Notes under the pieces: model-generated
Told to the model about the DNA's origin: nothing
The model's input: only the letters and a program-made list of their open reading frames with translations
The model's database searches: none
Position numbers and translations under genes: made by a program
Shown: positions 18,815-28,949 of the stretch, piece after piece
Numbering within the stretch: position 1 is the stretch's first letter
How the letters are laid out: each line of letters opens with the position of its first letter
Source of the DNA: Verrucomicrobiota bacterium
GTDB taxonomy: Bacteria > Verrucomicrobiota > Verrucomicrobiia > Limisphaerales > UBA11358
DNA length: 57,880 bases
Assembly (NCBI GenBank): GCA_028873125.1
Contig: JAGWMQ010000007.1
Coordinates: 1-57,880 of the forward strand
Direction: 5' to 3'

Positions 18815-21043
18815 GGCGCCGCGTGCAATTCTTCTGGCGGCGTGTCTGGCGGCGTGCTCCGGGCTTCCGGACGCGCTGCGCGCCCCCGCCCAGGTGGAAT
18901 ACGTGGATCCGTCCATCGGCTCGGTCGCCCAATTGCTGGAGCCGACGCGCCCGACGGTCTCGCTGCCGAACAGCATGGTGCGCGTCTATCCCGTCCGCCG
19001 GGACGGATTGGACGACCAGATTCATTCCTTTCCGCTCACGATCATTTCGCATCGCCTCGGCGAATTGTTCTGGCTTATGCCGTGCGCCGGCGCACCGGAC
19101 GCCGGCGCGTGGGACCGCCCGGCGGCCTGTGACCAGGAGCGGGAAACGCCTTATTACTACTCGACACGGCTGGATGGGTCCTGGATCCGGATCGAATTGA
19201 CGCCGACCACGCATTGCGGCTTTTTCCGGTTCACGTTTCCCTCCGGCAAGCCGGTCGTGCTGCTGGCGAACCGCATCGGTGGCGAAATGACTCCCGAGGG
19301 CACGGACTCATTTTCCGGCTGGGAGCGGTTTCATGGGATGAAAGCTTTCGTTTACGGCCGGTTTAACGCGCCGGTGGATTTCAACCGCAGCGAGGCGTCG
19401 GGGAAAGCGCGTCTGGCGGTTTCCAGCCGCGCGCGGCAAAACGAGTTTGAACTGCGCTACGGCATCTCGTTCATCAGTATCGAGCAGGCGCGGAAAAATC
19501 TGATCGAGGAAATTCCGGACTGGAATTTTGACCGCGTCAAGCAACGCGCGCGCGACCGCGCTGGAACCGGGTCCTCGGCCAAATTCAGGTGGAAGGCGGC
19601 ACGCCGGCGCAACGGCGCGTGTTTTACACGGCGCTGTATCGTTGTTACGAGCGCATGGTGGACATTTCGGAGGACGGCGGTTACTACAGCGCCTTCGACC
19701 ACCAGGTGCATCAGGACCCGAGGCCGTTCTACGTGGACAACTGGATTTGGGACACGTATCGCGCGCTCGAACCGTTGCAGACGCTGCTGAACCCGGAACA
19801 GGAAGCGGACAAAATCCAGTCCTACGTCCGGATGTATGAGCAGTCGGGCTGGATGCCGTCCTTCGCCGTGCTTTGGGGCGACGCCCCGTGCATGATCGGC
19901 AATCACGCCGCCGCGTGGATGGCCGACGCGTGGTTCAAAGGCGTGACCAATTTCGATTTGTCCGCGGCTTACGCCGGGCTGCGCAAAAATTCCCTGGACG
20001 CCACGCTGCTCCCGTGGCGCAACGGACCGAAGACCCGGCTCGACGATTTTTACAATGAACACGGCTGGTTCCCCGGCCTGCGTCCGGGCGAAAAGGAGAC
20101 CGTTGCCGAGGTCAACCCCAACGAATTGCGCCAGTCCGTTTCCGTGACGCTGGAGCAGAGTTACGACGACTGGTGCGCCGCACAGTTGGCGCGGCAACTC
20201 GGCAACGTCGCGGACTACCGGCTTTTCCTCAAACGCGCCGCGTTTTACAAGAACGTCTATCGCGCCGACAAGGGCTTCGTGTGGCCGAAGGATGAGGACG
20301 GAAAGTGGATCGAGCCGTTCGATCCCAAATTTCCGACCGGTCGCGGCGGGCGCGACTATTTCGCCGAAAACAACGCCTACACCTACAACTGGGACGTGCA
20401 GCACGATTTCAGCGGCTTGATTCAGTTGATGGGCGGCCCGGGCGCGGCGGAGGCGAAGCTGGACCAGCTTTTCCGCGAAGACCTCGGTGTCCCCCGGTAT
20501 GCCTTCTACAATTATTCTCCCGACTCGACCGGATTGGTCGGAGAATTCGTGATGGGCAACGAGCCGAGCTTCGTGATTCCCTACGTTTACAACCACCTTG
20601 GAGCGCCCTGGAAGACGCAGAAACGCATCCGCCAGTTGCTCGAATTCTGGTTTACCGACACGCCGCTGGGCATTCCCGGCGACGAGGATGGCGGCGCGAT
20701 GTCGGCCTTTGTGGTGTTCTCGATGATGGGCTTTTATCCGGTTGTGCCGGGCGTGCCGGTCTATGAAATGGGCAGCCCGGTTTTCGACCGCGTGACCATC
20801 CGGCTCCACAACGGCAAAACGTTCCGCCTGATTTGCAAAAACAATTCGCCTGACAACAAATACATCCGGAGCGTCCGGTTCAACGGCCGGCCGCAGGATC
20901 AAATCTGGTTCCGTCACTCGGACGTTCTGAAAGGACTGACCATCCGGCTGGACATGGCTGACATGCCGGACACCTCGCTGGGCGCCAATCCGGCCAATTT
21001 TCCACCGTCCAGCATGAATCTGAATCCGGCGACTTTTGAATGA
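18801..21043 (+). pseudogene. GH92 alpha-mannosidase, predicted lipoprotein, one frameshift
   Basis: The repaired protein is about 747 residues. GH92 enzymes are calcium-dependent exo-alpha-mannosidases. The N-terminus has a lipobox (LAACLAACSG), so it is probably anchored in a membrane. The family core is clear: DNWIWDTYRALEPL, WGDAPCMIGNHAAAWMADA, GNEPSFVIPYVYN, and GDEDGGAMSAFVVFSMMGFYP in place of the more usual GNDDxGQMSAW. One base is missing at about 19560/19561 (ACCGCGCTGG), where RDRAWNRVLGQ was expected. The downstream frame then runs without a break to its stop. The lesion lies in a CG-alternating stretch (CGCGCGCGCGACCGCGC), prone to sequencing slips. It is the last gene of the compact operon; 211 bases without a recognisable gene separate it from GH31. 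Confidence 0.85.
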
Positions 21044-21254
21044 GAACCGGGTGTGGAGGCGCGCGCAAGGCGCGAGCGCAAGCGCACATGGGATGGCGCT
21101 CGATGTGCCGGATTGGCGGCACAACATGATGACCGGAATCCAACGGGGCTCGAAGTGATTGGCGTTTGGATCCGCTTTCAAGGCGCCCGCGGCCGGACTG
21201 TTGCCCGGCGTCCTGGCACTGTCGGTTTCCCGCCAGACAAGTTAAAACAAAGCG

Positions 21255-23866
21255 ATGAAAACCTGGACCCAAAAATTGACTGGATTTGTTTCACGATTGA
21301 GGAGATGTGTTTCCGCGCATGCGCCGGTCGCTGTGGCGTTGACGCTGGGTGTGAGCGCAGGCGCGCTGCCGGCAGCCGAAGTTTCGCCCGCCGGCCCGGC
21401 TCAAAACAAGGCCGCCCACGGCGGCTGGACGACGCTCGGCGCCATGCCCGCGCCCGGTTGGGACGGCAAGACGCTGCTCTTTCAAGGCAACCAAGGCAGG
21501 CTCGCGATCACGCCGTTTTCCGACGATGTCGTTCGCGTCCGGTTAACGACCAAACCCGCCTTTGGCCGCGACCATTCCTACGCCGTGGTCCATCAGGACC
21601 TCGAAACGCCCGCGGTAAAGGCCCACGTTGGAACCGCCGCGGCAACGCTCACGACGCCGTCACTCAAGGTCACGGTCCAATACGCGCCGCTGCGGATTAC
21701 CTTCGCCAACGCCGCCGGCGAAATTCTCGACGCCGACGACCCGGCGCGCGGCATTTCCTTCGCCGGCACGGAATTCCGTGTCGCCAAAAAACTCACCGAC
21801 GACGAGCACGTCTATGGCTTAGGTGAAAAAACCGGCCGACTCGAAAAGCGCGGCTGGAAACTGGGCGGCTACAACTACGTCATGTGGAATTCCGACACGC
21901 CCGCCTACGATTCCAGCACCGACCCTCTTTACTGCGACGTTCCGTTCTTCATGGTCACCCGCAAAGGCGTTGCGCACGGCATTTTTCTCGACAATACCTG
22001 GCGCAGTTTCTTCGATGTGGGCCGGGAAGAGCCGGGCTTGCTGACTTTTGGCGCCGACGGCGGTGATCTGGATTATTATTTCATCAACGGTCCGGACCCG
22101 AAGAGGGTGATCGGGCGCTACACCGCGCTCACCGGCCGGATGCCGTTGCCGCCACTGTGGGCGCTCGGCTACCAGCAGTGCCGCTGGAGTTATTATCCCG
22201 AATCCCGCGTGCGCCTCCTGGCTGACACGTTCCGCCAGAAGCAGGTTCCCGCCGACGGCATCTGGCTCGACATCCATTACATGGATGACTACAAACCATT
22301 TACCTGGGACCATCGCCGGTTTCCGACCCCGAAGAAAATGATTTCGGATTTGCGCGCCCAGGGATTTCGCGTCGTCACCATTCTCGACCCGCATCCGCCG
22401 GCATTGAAAGGTTACGCGCCCTATGATTCGGGCATCGCCGGCGACGATTTTGTGAAATTGCCGGACGGAAAAGTTTATGAAGGCCCGGTCTGGCCGTCGC
22501 AGGCGGGCGGGCATCCGTTCAGCGTTTTCCCCGATTTCAGCCGTCCCGCGACGCGCCAATGGTGGGGCAATCTGTACAAAAGCCTGCTGGACGCGGGCGT
22601 CGCCGGCATCTGGAACGACATGGACGAACCGTCGGTCTTCGACACGCCCAACGGGACCATGCCGTCGGACGTCATTTTTGACAACGATGGCCGGCCGGCG
22701 ACGAGCCTGGAAATTCACAACGTCTATGGCCAGCTCATGAGCCGGTCCACGTTCGAGGGCTTGGGCCGGCTGCGGCCCAACAAACGCGCCTTCGTGCTGA
22801 CCCGTTCCAGCTTCGCGGGCGGGCAGCGTTATGCGGCGGTGTGGACCGGCGACGCCACAGCGGATTGGTCGTCGCTGCGGCAGTCCGTCTCCATGCTGCT
22901 GGGCCTGGGCGTTTCGGGCTTTCCGTTTGTCGGCAGCGACATCGGCGGCTTCGTGCGGATGCCGTCGGCGGAATTGTGCACGCGCTGGCTGCAGACGGCC
23001 GTTTTCTATCCGTTCATGCGAATGCATACGGAACTGACCACGCCGGACAAGGAGCCGTGGTCATTCGGCTGGCGCCATGAAGCCGTCAACAAGCAAGCGA
23101 TTGAACTGCGTTATGAACTGTTGCCCGATATTTACAACGTGATGCATCAGGCCAGTGAAACCGGCGTGCCGGCGATGCGTCCGCTGTTCCTGGAATTCCC
23201 CGACGACGAGCACGCCGCCAAGATTGACGACGAATTTCTTTTCGGCTCCGATCTGCTGGTCGCCCCGGTCTTGTGGCAGGGCGTCGGCAGCCGGGAAGTC
23301 TATCTTCCCGCCGGCGACTGGTTTGACTACTGGACCGGCCGCCGCCATGCGGGGCCAGTGACCCTGCACGTGCCGGTGACCTTGCATTCAATTCCGATCT
23401 TCGTGCGCGGCGGCGGCTTCATTTTCCGTCAGCCGGTGGTACAATGCACCGGCCAGATGCCCGGGAATCCCTTGCGTGTCCTGGTCGCGCCCGCGGCCGA
23501 ATCCGAATCGTCGCTTTACGAAGACGACGGCGAAAGTCTGGCCTACCGCAAGGGCGATTTTATGAACCGCCAGTCTCATCAAATCCGCGAAGCGGGCAAA
23601 GTGATGGTCGAAATTTCCACGCCGAAAGGCTCCTACCGCCCGGCGAAGCGCGCTTTGATCCTGGAAGCCTGGATGGATCATGAGCCCATGGGATAACGGA
23701 ACAAACCGGCGCCGCAGCCGCGGGACTGGAAACGTTGCCTCATCTGAATGCCGACGACTTTGCGAAGTCGCCCAGGGGCTGGTTCTACTCCGGCGGACTG
23801 GTCAGCGTGAAGGACAACGATCGTTTTGAAGCCGTCCGTTTCACCATCCAGAAGGCCAACCCATGA
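21255..23866 (+). pseudogene. Exported GH31 alpha-glucosidase, frameshift near the C-terminus
   Basis: A GH31 enzyme with a signal peptide (about 1-40), an N-terminal beta-sandwich and a (beta/alpha)8 barrel. Nucleophile D455 lies in GIWNDMDEPS and acid/base D533 in WTGDATADW. The family includes alpha-glucosidases, alpha-xylosidases and processing glucosidase II, and the exact specificity is not visible. The uninterrupted frame stops at 23694-23696 after WMDHEPMG. Adding one G to the GGG at 23690-23692 continues it for 57 coherent codons (ITEQTGAAAAGLETLPHLN to VRFTIQKANP) and a stop at 23866, giving about 870 residues. The catalytic part is unaffected, so even the truncated form might work. 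Confidence 0.85.
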
Positions 23867-23937
23867 TTCTCACGGCGCGCGCCGCACCATTTCACACTAC
23901 AGGTATAGCATTGGCACCGCCGGCTTCACCCGGAAGC

Positions 23938-25146
23938 TCACGGTAGCGCCGGAGCCAAGGTGTTCGCCACGGGAGAGCCTAAACCTGTCACGAAATCGTA
24001 TCCGTTCGTTGCAACGTCGTCCGGATCGCTTCCATTGCTGCCCGAGTTAATGTCGTAGAAATAGTACTGGTTCATGCGAGGAGGTGTACTCCCGGCCCCA
24101 GCCGTGGAATAAAGTGCCGTATCTGCCGAGCTCAGCGGTGAACTGTGCAAGGCATTGGCAAGCGCCACCAAGGCTGACCATTGTGGGGCGCCGACACTGG
24201 TGCCGCCAAATACATACAACCTCCCGCCATAGACCACTTCGACTCCGGTGTTCGGATCCGCAACGTAGCTGACATCCGGCACGGAACGCTCGTTACCGGT
24301 GGGGAACTGCTGCCAGCCGCTCTGGAATGCTGGCATGGTCTCATACTGGCTGATGCCTCCGCCGCTGCCGGGCCAGGCGGACTCCGAGACGCGGTTGGTG
24401 CTCGAATTCAGATAGAGACTCGTGCCCCCGACGCCCACAACATAAGGCGACGCCGCGGGCCATTCGACCCCCTCGCTGCTGTCGCCAGCCGAAGCGACAA
24501 ACGTCACGTTCGACGACGGATTAAAGTGATAATCGTAGCCGGCCTCGCCGGAAAATTCCCCGGAGCCCCAACTCATTGAAACCACCGTTGCGCCATTCGC
24601 GACCGCATAATCCACGGCGCCCAGAAGGTTGTTCAGGCTGTTATTCGCCGCCACCACCAGCATGATGTGGGCGCCGGGCGCGATGGCGTGCGCCCATTCC
24701 ACATCCAGCGAAGTTTCTTCCGCCCAGCCGGTGTTTCGCCCGGGCTTCCCTTGTGGATACAGGATGTCCACGGTTGCTGATGGCAAGCCGAAGTAGGAAC
24801 AGAACGTGTTCAAATCCTTTTGAATGGACGGGCTGCCGTAGGCATCAATGATCGCGATGATCTGATTGGCGCCAGTCGTTGTGGTGTAGATTGGACTAAA
24901 TCCATAGGCTTGGCGGATTTGAGCCGGATTGTAATAAATCGAGGTTGTTCCACCGCCGCCGCCGCCGCCCGGTCCCCTGCTGCCGCCCGGCCCTTTGAAG
25001 GGGCCAAGGTTCAGGTAAAGCGGCGGACGGGCGTGTCCGGGCTGTGGCGTGCCGCCGATGTTGACGATCTGAGATGAAGCGGGCGCGGTTACCACGACCG
25101 CAAGACAACAAAAAGCCCCGTACAGGGTGCCAGTCTTGATTTTCAT
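23938..25146 (-). CDS. S53 (sedolisin) serine-carboxyl peptidase lacking a pro-domain
   Basis: A 402-residue secreted protease with a signal peptide (MKIKTGTLYGAFCCLAVVVTAPASS). Catalytic Glu and Asp are probably E144 and D148 in EETSLDVEW, the oxyanion Asp D222 in SAGDSSEG, and the nucleophile S317 in GGTSVGAPQWSA. A C-terminal YFYDINSGSNG resembles the calcium site. Sedolisins are usually made as zymogens, but this one has no pro-kumamolisin domain. In its place is a Pro/Gly-rich linker with seven consecutive Gly (about residues 49-67). It is transcribed away from a much larger S53 protein. No C-terminal extra domains are present. Confidence 0.9.
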   Translation of the reverse strand: MKIKTGTLYGAFCCLAVVVTAPASSQIVNIGGTPQPGHARPPLYLNLGPFKGPGGSRGPGGGGGGGTTSIYYNPAQIRQAYGFSPIYTTTTGANQIIAIIDAYGSPSIQKDLNTFCSYFGLPSATVDILYPQGKPGRNTGWAEETSLDVEWAHAIAPGAHIMLVVAANNSLNNLLGAVDYAVANGATVVSMSWGSGEFSGEAGYDYHFNPSSNVTFVASAGDSSEGVEWPAASPYVVGVGGTSLYLNSSTNRVSESAWPGSGGGISQYETMPAFQSGWQQFPTGNERSVPDVSYVADPNTGVEVVYGGRLYVFGGTSVGAPQWSALVALANALHSSPLSSADTALYSTAGAGSTPPRMNQYYFYDINSGSNGSDPDDVATNGYDFVTGLGSPVANTLAPALP

Positions 25147-25300
25147 AAGCCTTTTATAGACGGTTCTTCACTGCGATTTATGACAAAGATTAAATCACTT
25201 ATTAGCTCCTGTCAACGAAATCTTTCGGTTGCTGATCCATGTAGCCGCAGGGTGGAATGGCTTGCCAACAGGCCGGCATGTAACTTAGGATGAAGGACCT
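25147..25300. promoter_or_regulatory. Divergent promoter region between two S53 peptidase genes
   Basis: This 154-base stretch is more AT-rich than the flanks and must hold promoters for both divergent genes. On the right a strong ribosome binding site (AAGGA at 25293-25297) sits three bases before the ATG at 25301. No -35/-10 pair with good spacing was identified for either direction. Confidence 0.5.
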
Positions 25301-28300
25301 ATGAATGGCTTGGTGGGATCTTCTTCGAACCAGTTTGCGTTCCCAAAGCTCGGCTGGGGCCGTCTCACAAGCATCGCCAGAATTGGCTGCCTCCTGTGGT
25401 CGGCGTTGTGGCTGGGATGGACGACCGCCGAAGCGCAGTCACAACGGGTCGTCGCCGGTCATGCCCCGGAGGCGGTGGCGCATCTGAAGTCAGTCGGCGT
25501 TTTGCCAGCCACTCATCGGCTGCGTTTGGTCCTCGGCCTGCCGCTGCGTCATCAGCCGGCGTTAAACGATCTGATCGGGCAATTGTACGATCCGGGCAGC
25601 GCCAGCTATCACCGGTGGTTGAAGCCGGAGCAATTCACGCAACGATTCGGTCCGACGCGGGACGATTACGAGAAGGTGATCGCTTTCGCCAGGGCCAATG
25701 GTTTGGAGGTGACCGGTCTTTGCTCCAACCGGATGCTGGTGGACGTGGAGGCGCCGGTGTCGAACATTGAAAAGGCGTTCCGCGTGACGTTGCGCCTTTA
25801 TCCGCATCCGACGGAGAAGCGGAATTTTTACGCGCCGGACACCGACCCGACGGTGGACACCAACGTTCCCATCCTGCAGGTCAGCGGCCTGGACAACTAC
25901 ATCGTGCCGCATCCTTTGCTGAAATTGGGAAACAACGCCTCACCCGCCGATTCCAACCAGCCCGTGACGCCCTTTGCCACCGGTTCCGGGCCGGGCGGCG
26001 ATTTTACCGGGAAAGATTTTCGCGCCGCCTACGCCCCGGGCGTGACCAATACCGGCGCCGGCCAATACATCGCCATCGTGGATGTCGGCGGCCCTTACTA
26101 CGCGAAGGACATTTACATGTATGAGACCAACGCCGGCTTTTCCACCAACATCGTCGTCACCAACATTCTGCTCTCGGGCTGGACCGGCGTTCCCACCGGC
26201 TCCAGCCAGGATGACGGAGAGGAGACGTTGGACATTGACATGGCGCTCTCCGTGGCGCCGGGCGCGACGATCCTGAACTACGAGGGCGAGGCACACGACG
26301 TTTTCAACCGCATCGCCACGGACGATCTGGCCAAGCAAATCACGCTGTCCTACGGCTTCGGCATTGACGCGAGCATCCAGCAGATGTTCATGGAATTCGT
26401 CGCGCAGGGGCAGGCGTTTTTCCAGGCGTCGGGTGATGGCGGCGCCGACCTGCCCGGCGGCACCGGATTGACCGGCGAGCCGTACGCCACGATTGTCGGG
26501 GGAACCTCGCTAACGACCAGCGGGGCGGGCGGGCCGTGGCAGTCGGAGACGACTTGGATTGGCAGTGGCGGCGGCAGCAGCGGCTACGGAATTCCCGCCT
26601 GGCAACAAGGCGTCAACATGGCCGCCAACCAAGGCTCGACCCTCGTGCGCAATTATCCGGACGTGGCGATGCTGGCGGACACGGTGATCTGGTGGTATTT
26701 CAAGAATGGCCAGGGGGGAACGGTCGGCGGGACCAGCGCTTCCTCGCCGCAATGGGCCGGTTTCATGTCGCTGGTCAATCAATCGGCGGCCGCCCGCGGC
26801 CTGCCGTCGGTGGGTTTCCTAAACCCGGCCGTTTATGCCATTGGCAAAGGAAACTACTCCGCCTACGCCAATGCGTTTCACGATATTGCCACGGGCAATA
26901 ATTTCAATTCCCAGAACCCGACGCGGTATGCGGCTGCGTATGGCTACGACTTGTGCACCGGCTGGGGCAGTCCCCGGGGAAACAGCACCATCGCCGCGCT
27001 TGTCGGTTTCGGGACCAACGACTTCACGCTAAATGCGTCGCAAGTGGGTCTCACCGTAGTGCCCGGCGGCGTCGCGGTCGCCGTCCTTCAAGTGGCGCCC
27101 ATGAAGGGTTTCAAAGGGAATGTCAGTCTGGCGATGTCGGCGTTGCCGGCCGGCGTGGCCGCGTCGCTGAACCCGTCGTCCGTGACGACCAACCCGAGCA
27201 TCCTGACGCTGACGACCAGCAGCAGTACTCCGGCGGAAACGAGCAATTTGACCTTGACGGCCGCATCCGGCGCATTGACACATACGTTGACGATCAACCT
27301 CGCCGTACTGCCGCCGTATCCCGGCGCGGCGCAGGTGAGCCTTTCGTCTTACTTCAACCGCGCCGGCATTTACACTGATGGCAGCGTGTTCGGCGGTGGC
27401 TTGGATGGGGGCGGTTCAGCTTACTCGGCGAACCTGCTGGGGCCGCGGCCGAGCTTGGGAAACATGCTCTTTGCCCTCGGACCGGCGAACAGCGGCGACG
27501 CCATAGCCTGTTCAGGCCAGACGCTGGCGCTTCCCGCCGGCCATTACACGACCTTGCAGATGCTGGCCACCGGCATCAACGGCAACCAAAACAACCAAAC
27601 GTTCAACGTGAGTTACACGGACAATTCGAAGACCACCTTCGCGCAAGGCGTCAGCGACTGGTTCACGCCGCAGCATTACGCCGGCGAGTCCATTCTCGCC
27701 GCCATGCCTTACCGCGACAATTCCAACGGCACCAAGGACAATCGAACGTTTTACCTGTATGATCATTCCTTTACGCTCGACCAGACGAAGACGGTCAGAA
27801 GCATCACCCTGCCGAACAACGGCAACGTGATCGTCATGGCGATCACGCTCGCAAATGCCCCGGCGGCGGCTTCGCTGGCCTCCTTTTACAATCGCGCCGG
27901 GATTTACACCGACGGCACGACGTTTACCAATCCGCCCAGCGGCGGCATGGACGGCGGCGGTTACGCGTATTCGGCCAACCTGCTGACCGGCTCGCAAACC
28001 TGGAGCAACACGCTGTTCAATTTCGGTCCCGCCAACGCGACGAACGTCGTCAGCGCCGCCGGCCAGACCCTTCCGCTGCCGGCGGGCAATTATTCCATCC
28101 TGCGGATGCTGGCCACGGGCGTGCAGGGCAACCAGATGTCGCAAACCTTCAATGTGAATTACATGGACGGCACGGCACAGAGTTTTGTCCAAAGTCTGAG
28201 CGACTGGTATTCGCCGCAAAACTACGCCGGCGAATCCAAGGCGCTGGTCATGGGCCATCGCAACGTCAGCGACGGCACGGCGGACAAGCGGACCTTTTAT

Positions 28301-28885
28301 CTCTACGGCTACTCGTTCAAATTGAACAGCGGCAAGACGGTTCAAAGCCTCCGGCTGCCGAATGATCCCGACGTGATTGTCGCCGCCGTCAGCCTGGTTC
28401 CCAACTGGCCGCCCACGTTCAACCTCAATCCTTTCGCCGAACCCGACGTCGTCGCGGGACAAAATTATTCCGCCAACATTTCGACCAACGCCGGCGATCT
28501 GGACGGCGACGCGCTCGCCTTCGCCAAGGTCAGCGGCCCGGCTTGGCTCAACGTCTCCGATTCCGGCGCGCTGTCGGGCACGCCGCTGTCGGCCCAGGTG
28601 GGCACGAACACGTTTCTGGTGAGCGTCACGGACTCGGGCGGTTTGTCCAACACCGCCACCTTGAACATCACCGTCCTGCCCGCGCCGCCGATCCTTCTCG
28701 GCATCATCAACGCCACGACCAACCTGGTCTTGAACTGGAGCGGCGGAATCGCCCCATTCCAGGCGCAGATGTCCACGAATCTGGCCAGCCCGAACTGGGT
28801 CAATGTCGGCAGCCCCATCAGTTCAAACACGCTCGTCATCGCGCCCAGCAACGCGGCGGCGTTTTACCGCATCCTGGGACAATGA
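25301..28885 (+). CDS. Pro-kumamolisin S53 peptidase with duplicated C-terminal modules
   Basis: A 1194-residue secreted protease. After a signal segment (about 20-45), a pro-kumamolisin activation domain spans about 55-205 (HRWLKPEQFTQRFGPTRDDY). The S53 domain is at about 225-570, with E307 and D311 in EETLDIDMA and the nucleophile S479 in GGTSASSPQWAG. An Ig-like segment leads into two tandem copies of a module of about 170 residues, each opening with YNRAGIYTDG or FNRAGIYTDG. A cadherin/He_PIG-like domain follows (PAWLNVSDSGALSGTPL), then the C-terminal tail ending FYRILGQ. The double module resembles the C-terminus of the GH38 mannosidase at 37-40 kb. A good Shine-Dalgarno sequence supports the start. 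Confidence 0.9.
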   Translation: MNGLVGSSSNQFAFPKLGWGRLTSIARIGCLLWSALWLGWTTAEAQSQRVVAGHAPEAVAHLKSVGVLPATHRLRLVLGLPLRHQPALNDLIGQLYDPGSASYHRWLKPEQFTQRFGPTRDDYEKVIAFARANGLEVTGLCSNRMLVDVEAPVSNIEKAFRVTLRLYPHPTEKRNFYAPDTDPTVDTNVPILQVSGLDNYIVPHPLLKLGNNASPADSNQPVTPFATGSGPGGDFTGKDFRAAYAPGVTNTGAGQYIAIVDVGGPYYAKDIYMYETNAGFSTNIVVTNILLSGWTGVPTGSSQDDGEETLDIDMALSVAPGATILNYEGEAHDVFNRIATDDLAKQITLSYGFGIDASIQQMFMEFVAQGQAFFQASGDGGADLPGGTGLTGEPYATIVGGTSLTTSGAGGPWQSETTWIGSGGGSSGYGIPAWQQGVNMAANQGSTLVRNYPDVAMLADTVIWWYFKNGQGGTVGGTSASSPQWAGFMSLVNQSAAARGLPSVGFLNPAVYAIGKGNYSAYANAFHDIATGNNFNSQNPTRYAAAYGYDLCTGWGSPRGNSTIAALVGFGTNDFTLNASQVGLTVVPGGVAVAVLQVAPMKGFKGNVSLAMSALPAGVAASLNPSSVTTNPSILTLTTSSSTPAETSNLTLTAASGALTHTLTINLAVLPPYPGAAQVSLSSYFNRAGIYTDGSVFGGGLDGGGSAYSANLLGPRPSLGNMLFALGPANSGDAIACSGQTLALPAGHYTTLQMLATGINGNQNNQTFNVSYTDNSKTTFAQGVSDWFTPQHYAGESILAAMPYRDNSNGTKDNRTFYLYDHSFTLDQTKTVRSITLPNNGNVIVMAITLANAPAAASLASFYNRAGIYTDGTTFTNPPSGGMDGGGYAYSANLLTGSQTWSNTLFNFGPANATNVVSAAGQTLPLPAGNYSILRMLATGVQGNQMSQTFNVNYMDGTAQSFVQSLSDWYSPQNYAGESKALVMGHRNVSDGTADKRTFYLYGYSFKLNSGKTVQSLRLPNDPDVIVAAVSLVPNWPPTFNLNPFAEPDVVAGQNYSANISTNAGDLDGDALAFAKVSGPAWLNVSDSGALSGTPLSAQVGTNTFLVSVTDSGGLSNTATLNITVLPAPPILLGIINATTNLVLNWSGGIAPFQAQMSTNLASPNWVNVGSPISSNTLVIAPSNAAAFYRILGQ
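27335..27860 (+). repeat. Module copy 1 (about 170 residues) within the S53 peptidase
   Basis: Opens with FNRAGIYTDG, then has SAYSANLLG, GPANSGDAI, GQTLALPAG, TFNVSYTDNS and RTFYLYDHSF, ending in RSITLPNNGNVIVMAITL. It aligns throughout with the next copy and, more weakly, with the end of the GH38 protein. It is probably a beta-sandwich binding module, an inference from its pattern. Confidence 0.75.
27870..28400 (+). repeat. Module copy 2 (about 170 residues) within the S53 peptidase
   Basis: Tandem second copy, with YNRAGIYTDG, YAYSANLLTG, GQTLPLPAGNYS, TFNVNYMDG, RTFYLYGYSFKL and QSLRLPNDPDVIVAAVSL. Similarity to copy 1 runs from end to end with few gaps. Confidence 0.75.
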
Positions 28886-28949
28886 AAAATGGGCGCGGCG
28901 GGCGCGGAAACATTTTCATTCTGGCCGGCGCCGTTTATGTTGTGCCGGC

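Noticed and set aside
23873-23884. Perfect palindrome CGGCGCGCGCCG between convergent GH31 and S53 genes
   Set aside because: No T-tract and expected at some frequency in GC-rich DNA; not strong enough to call a terminator.
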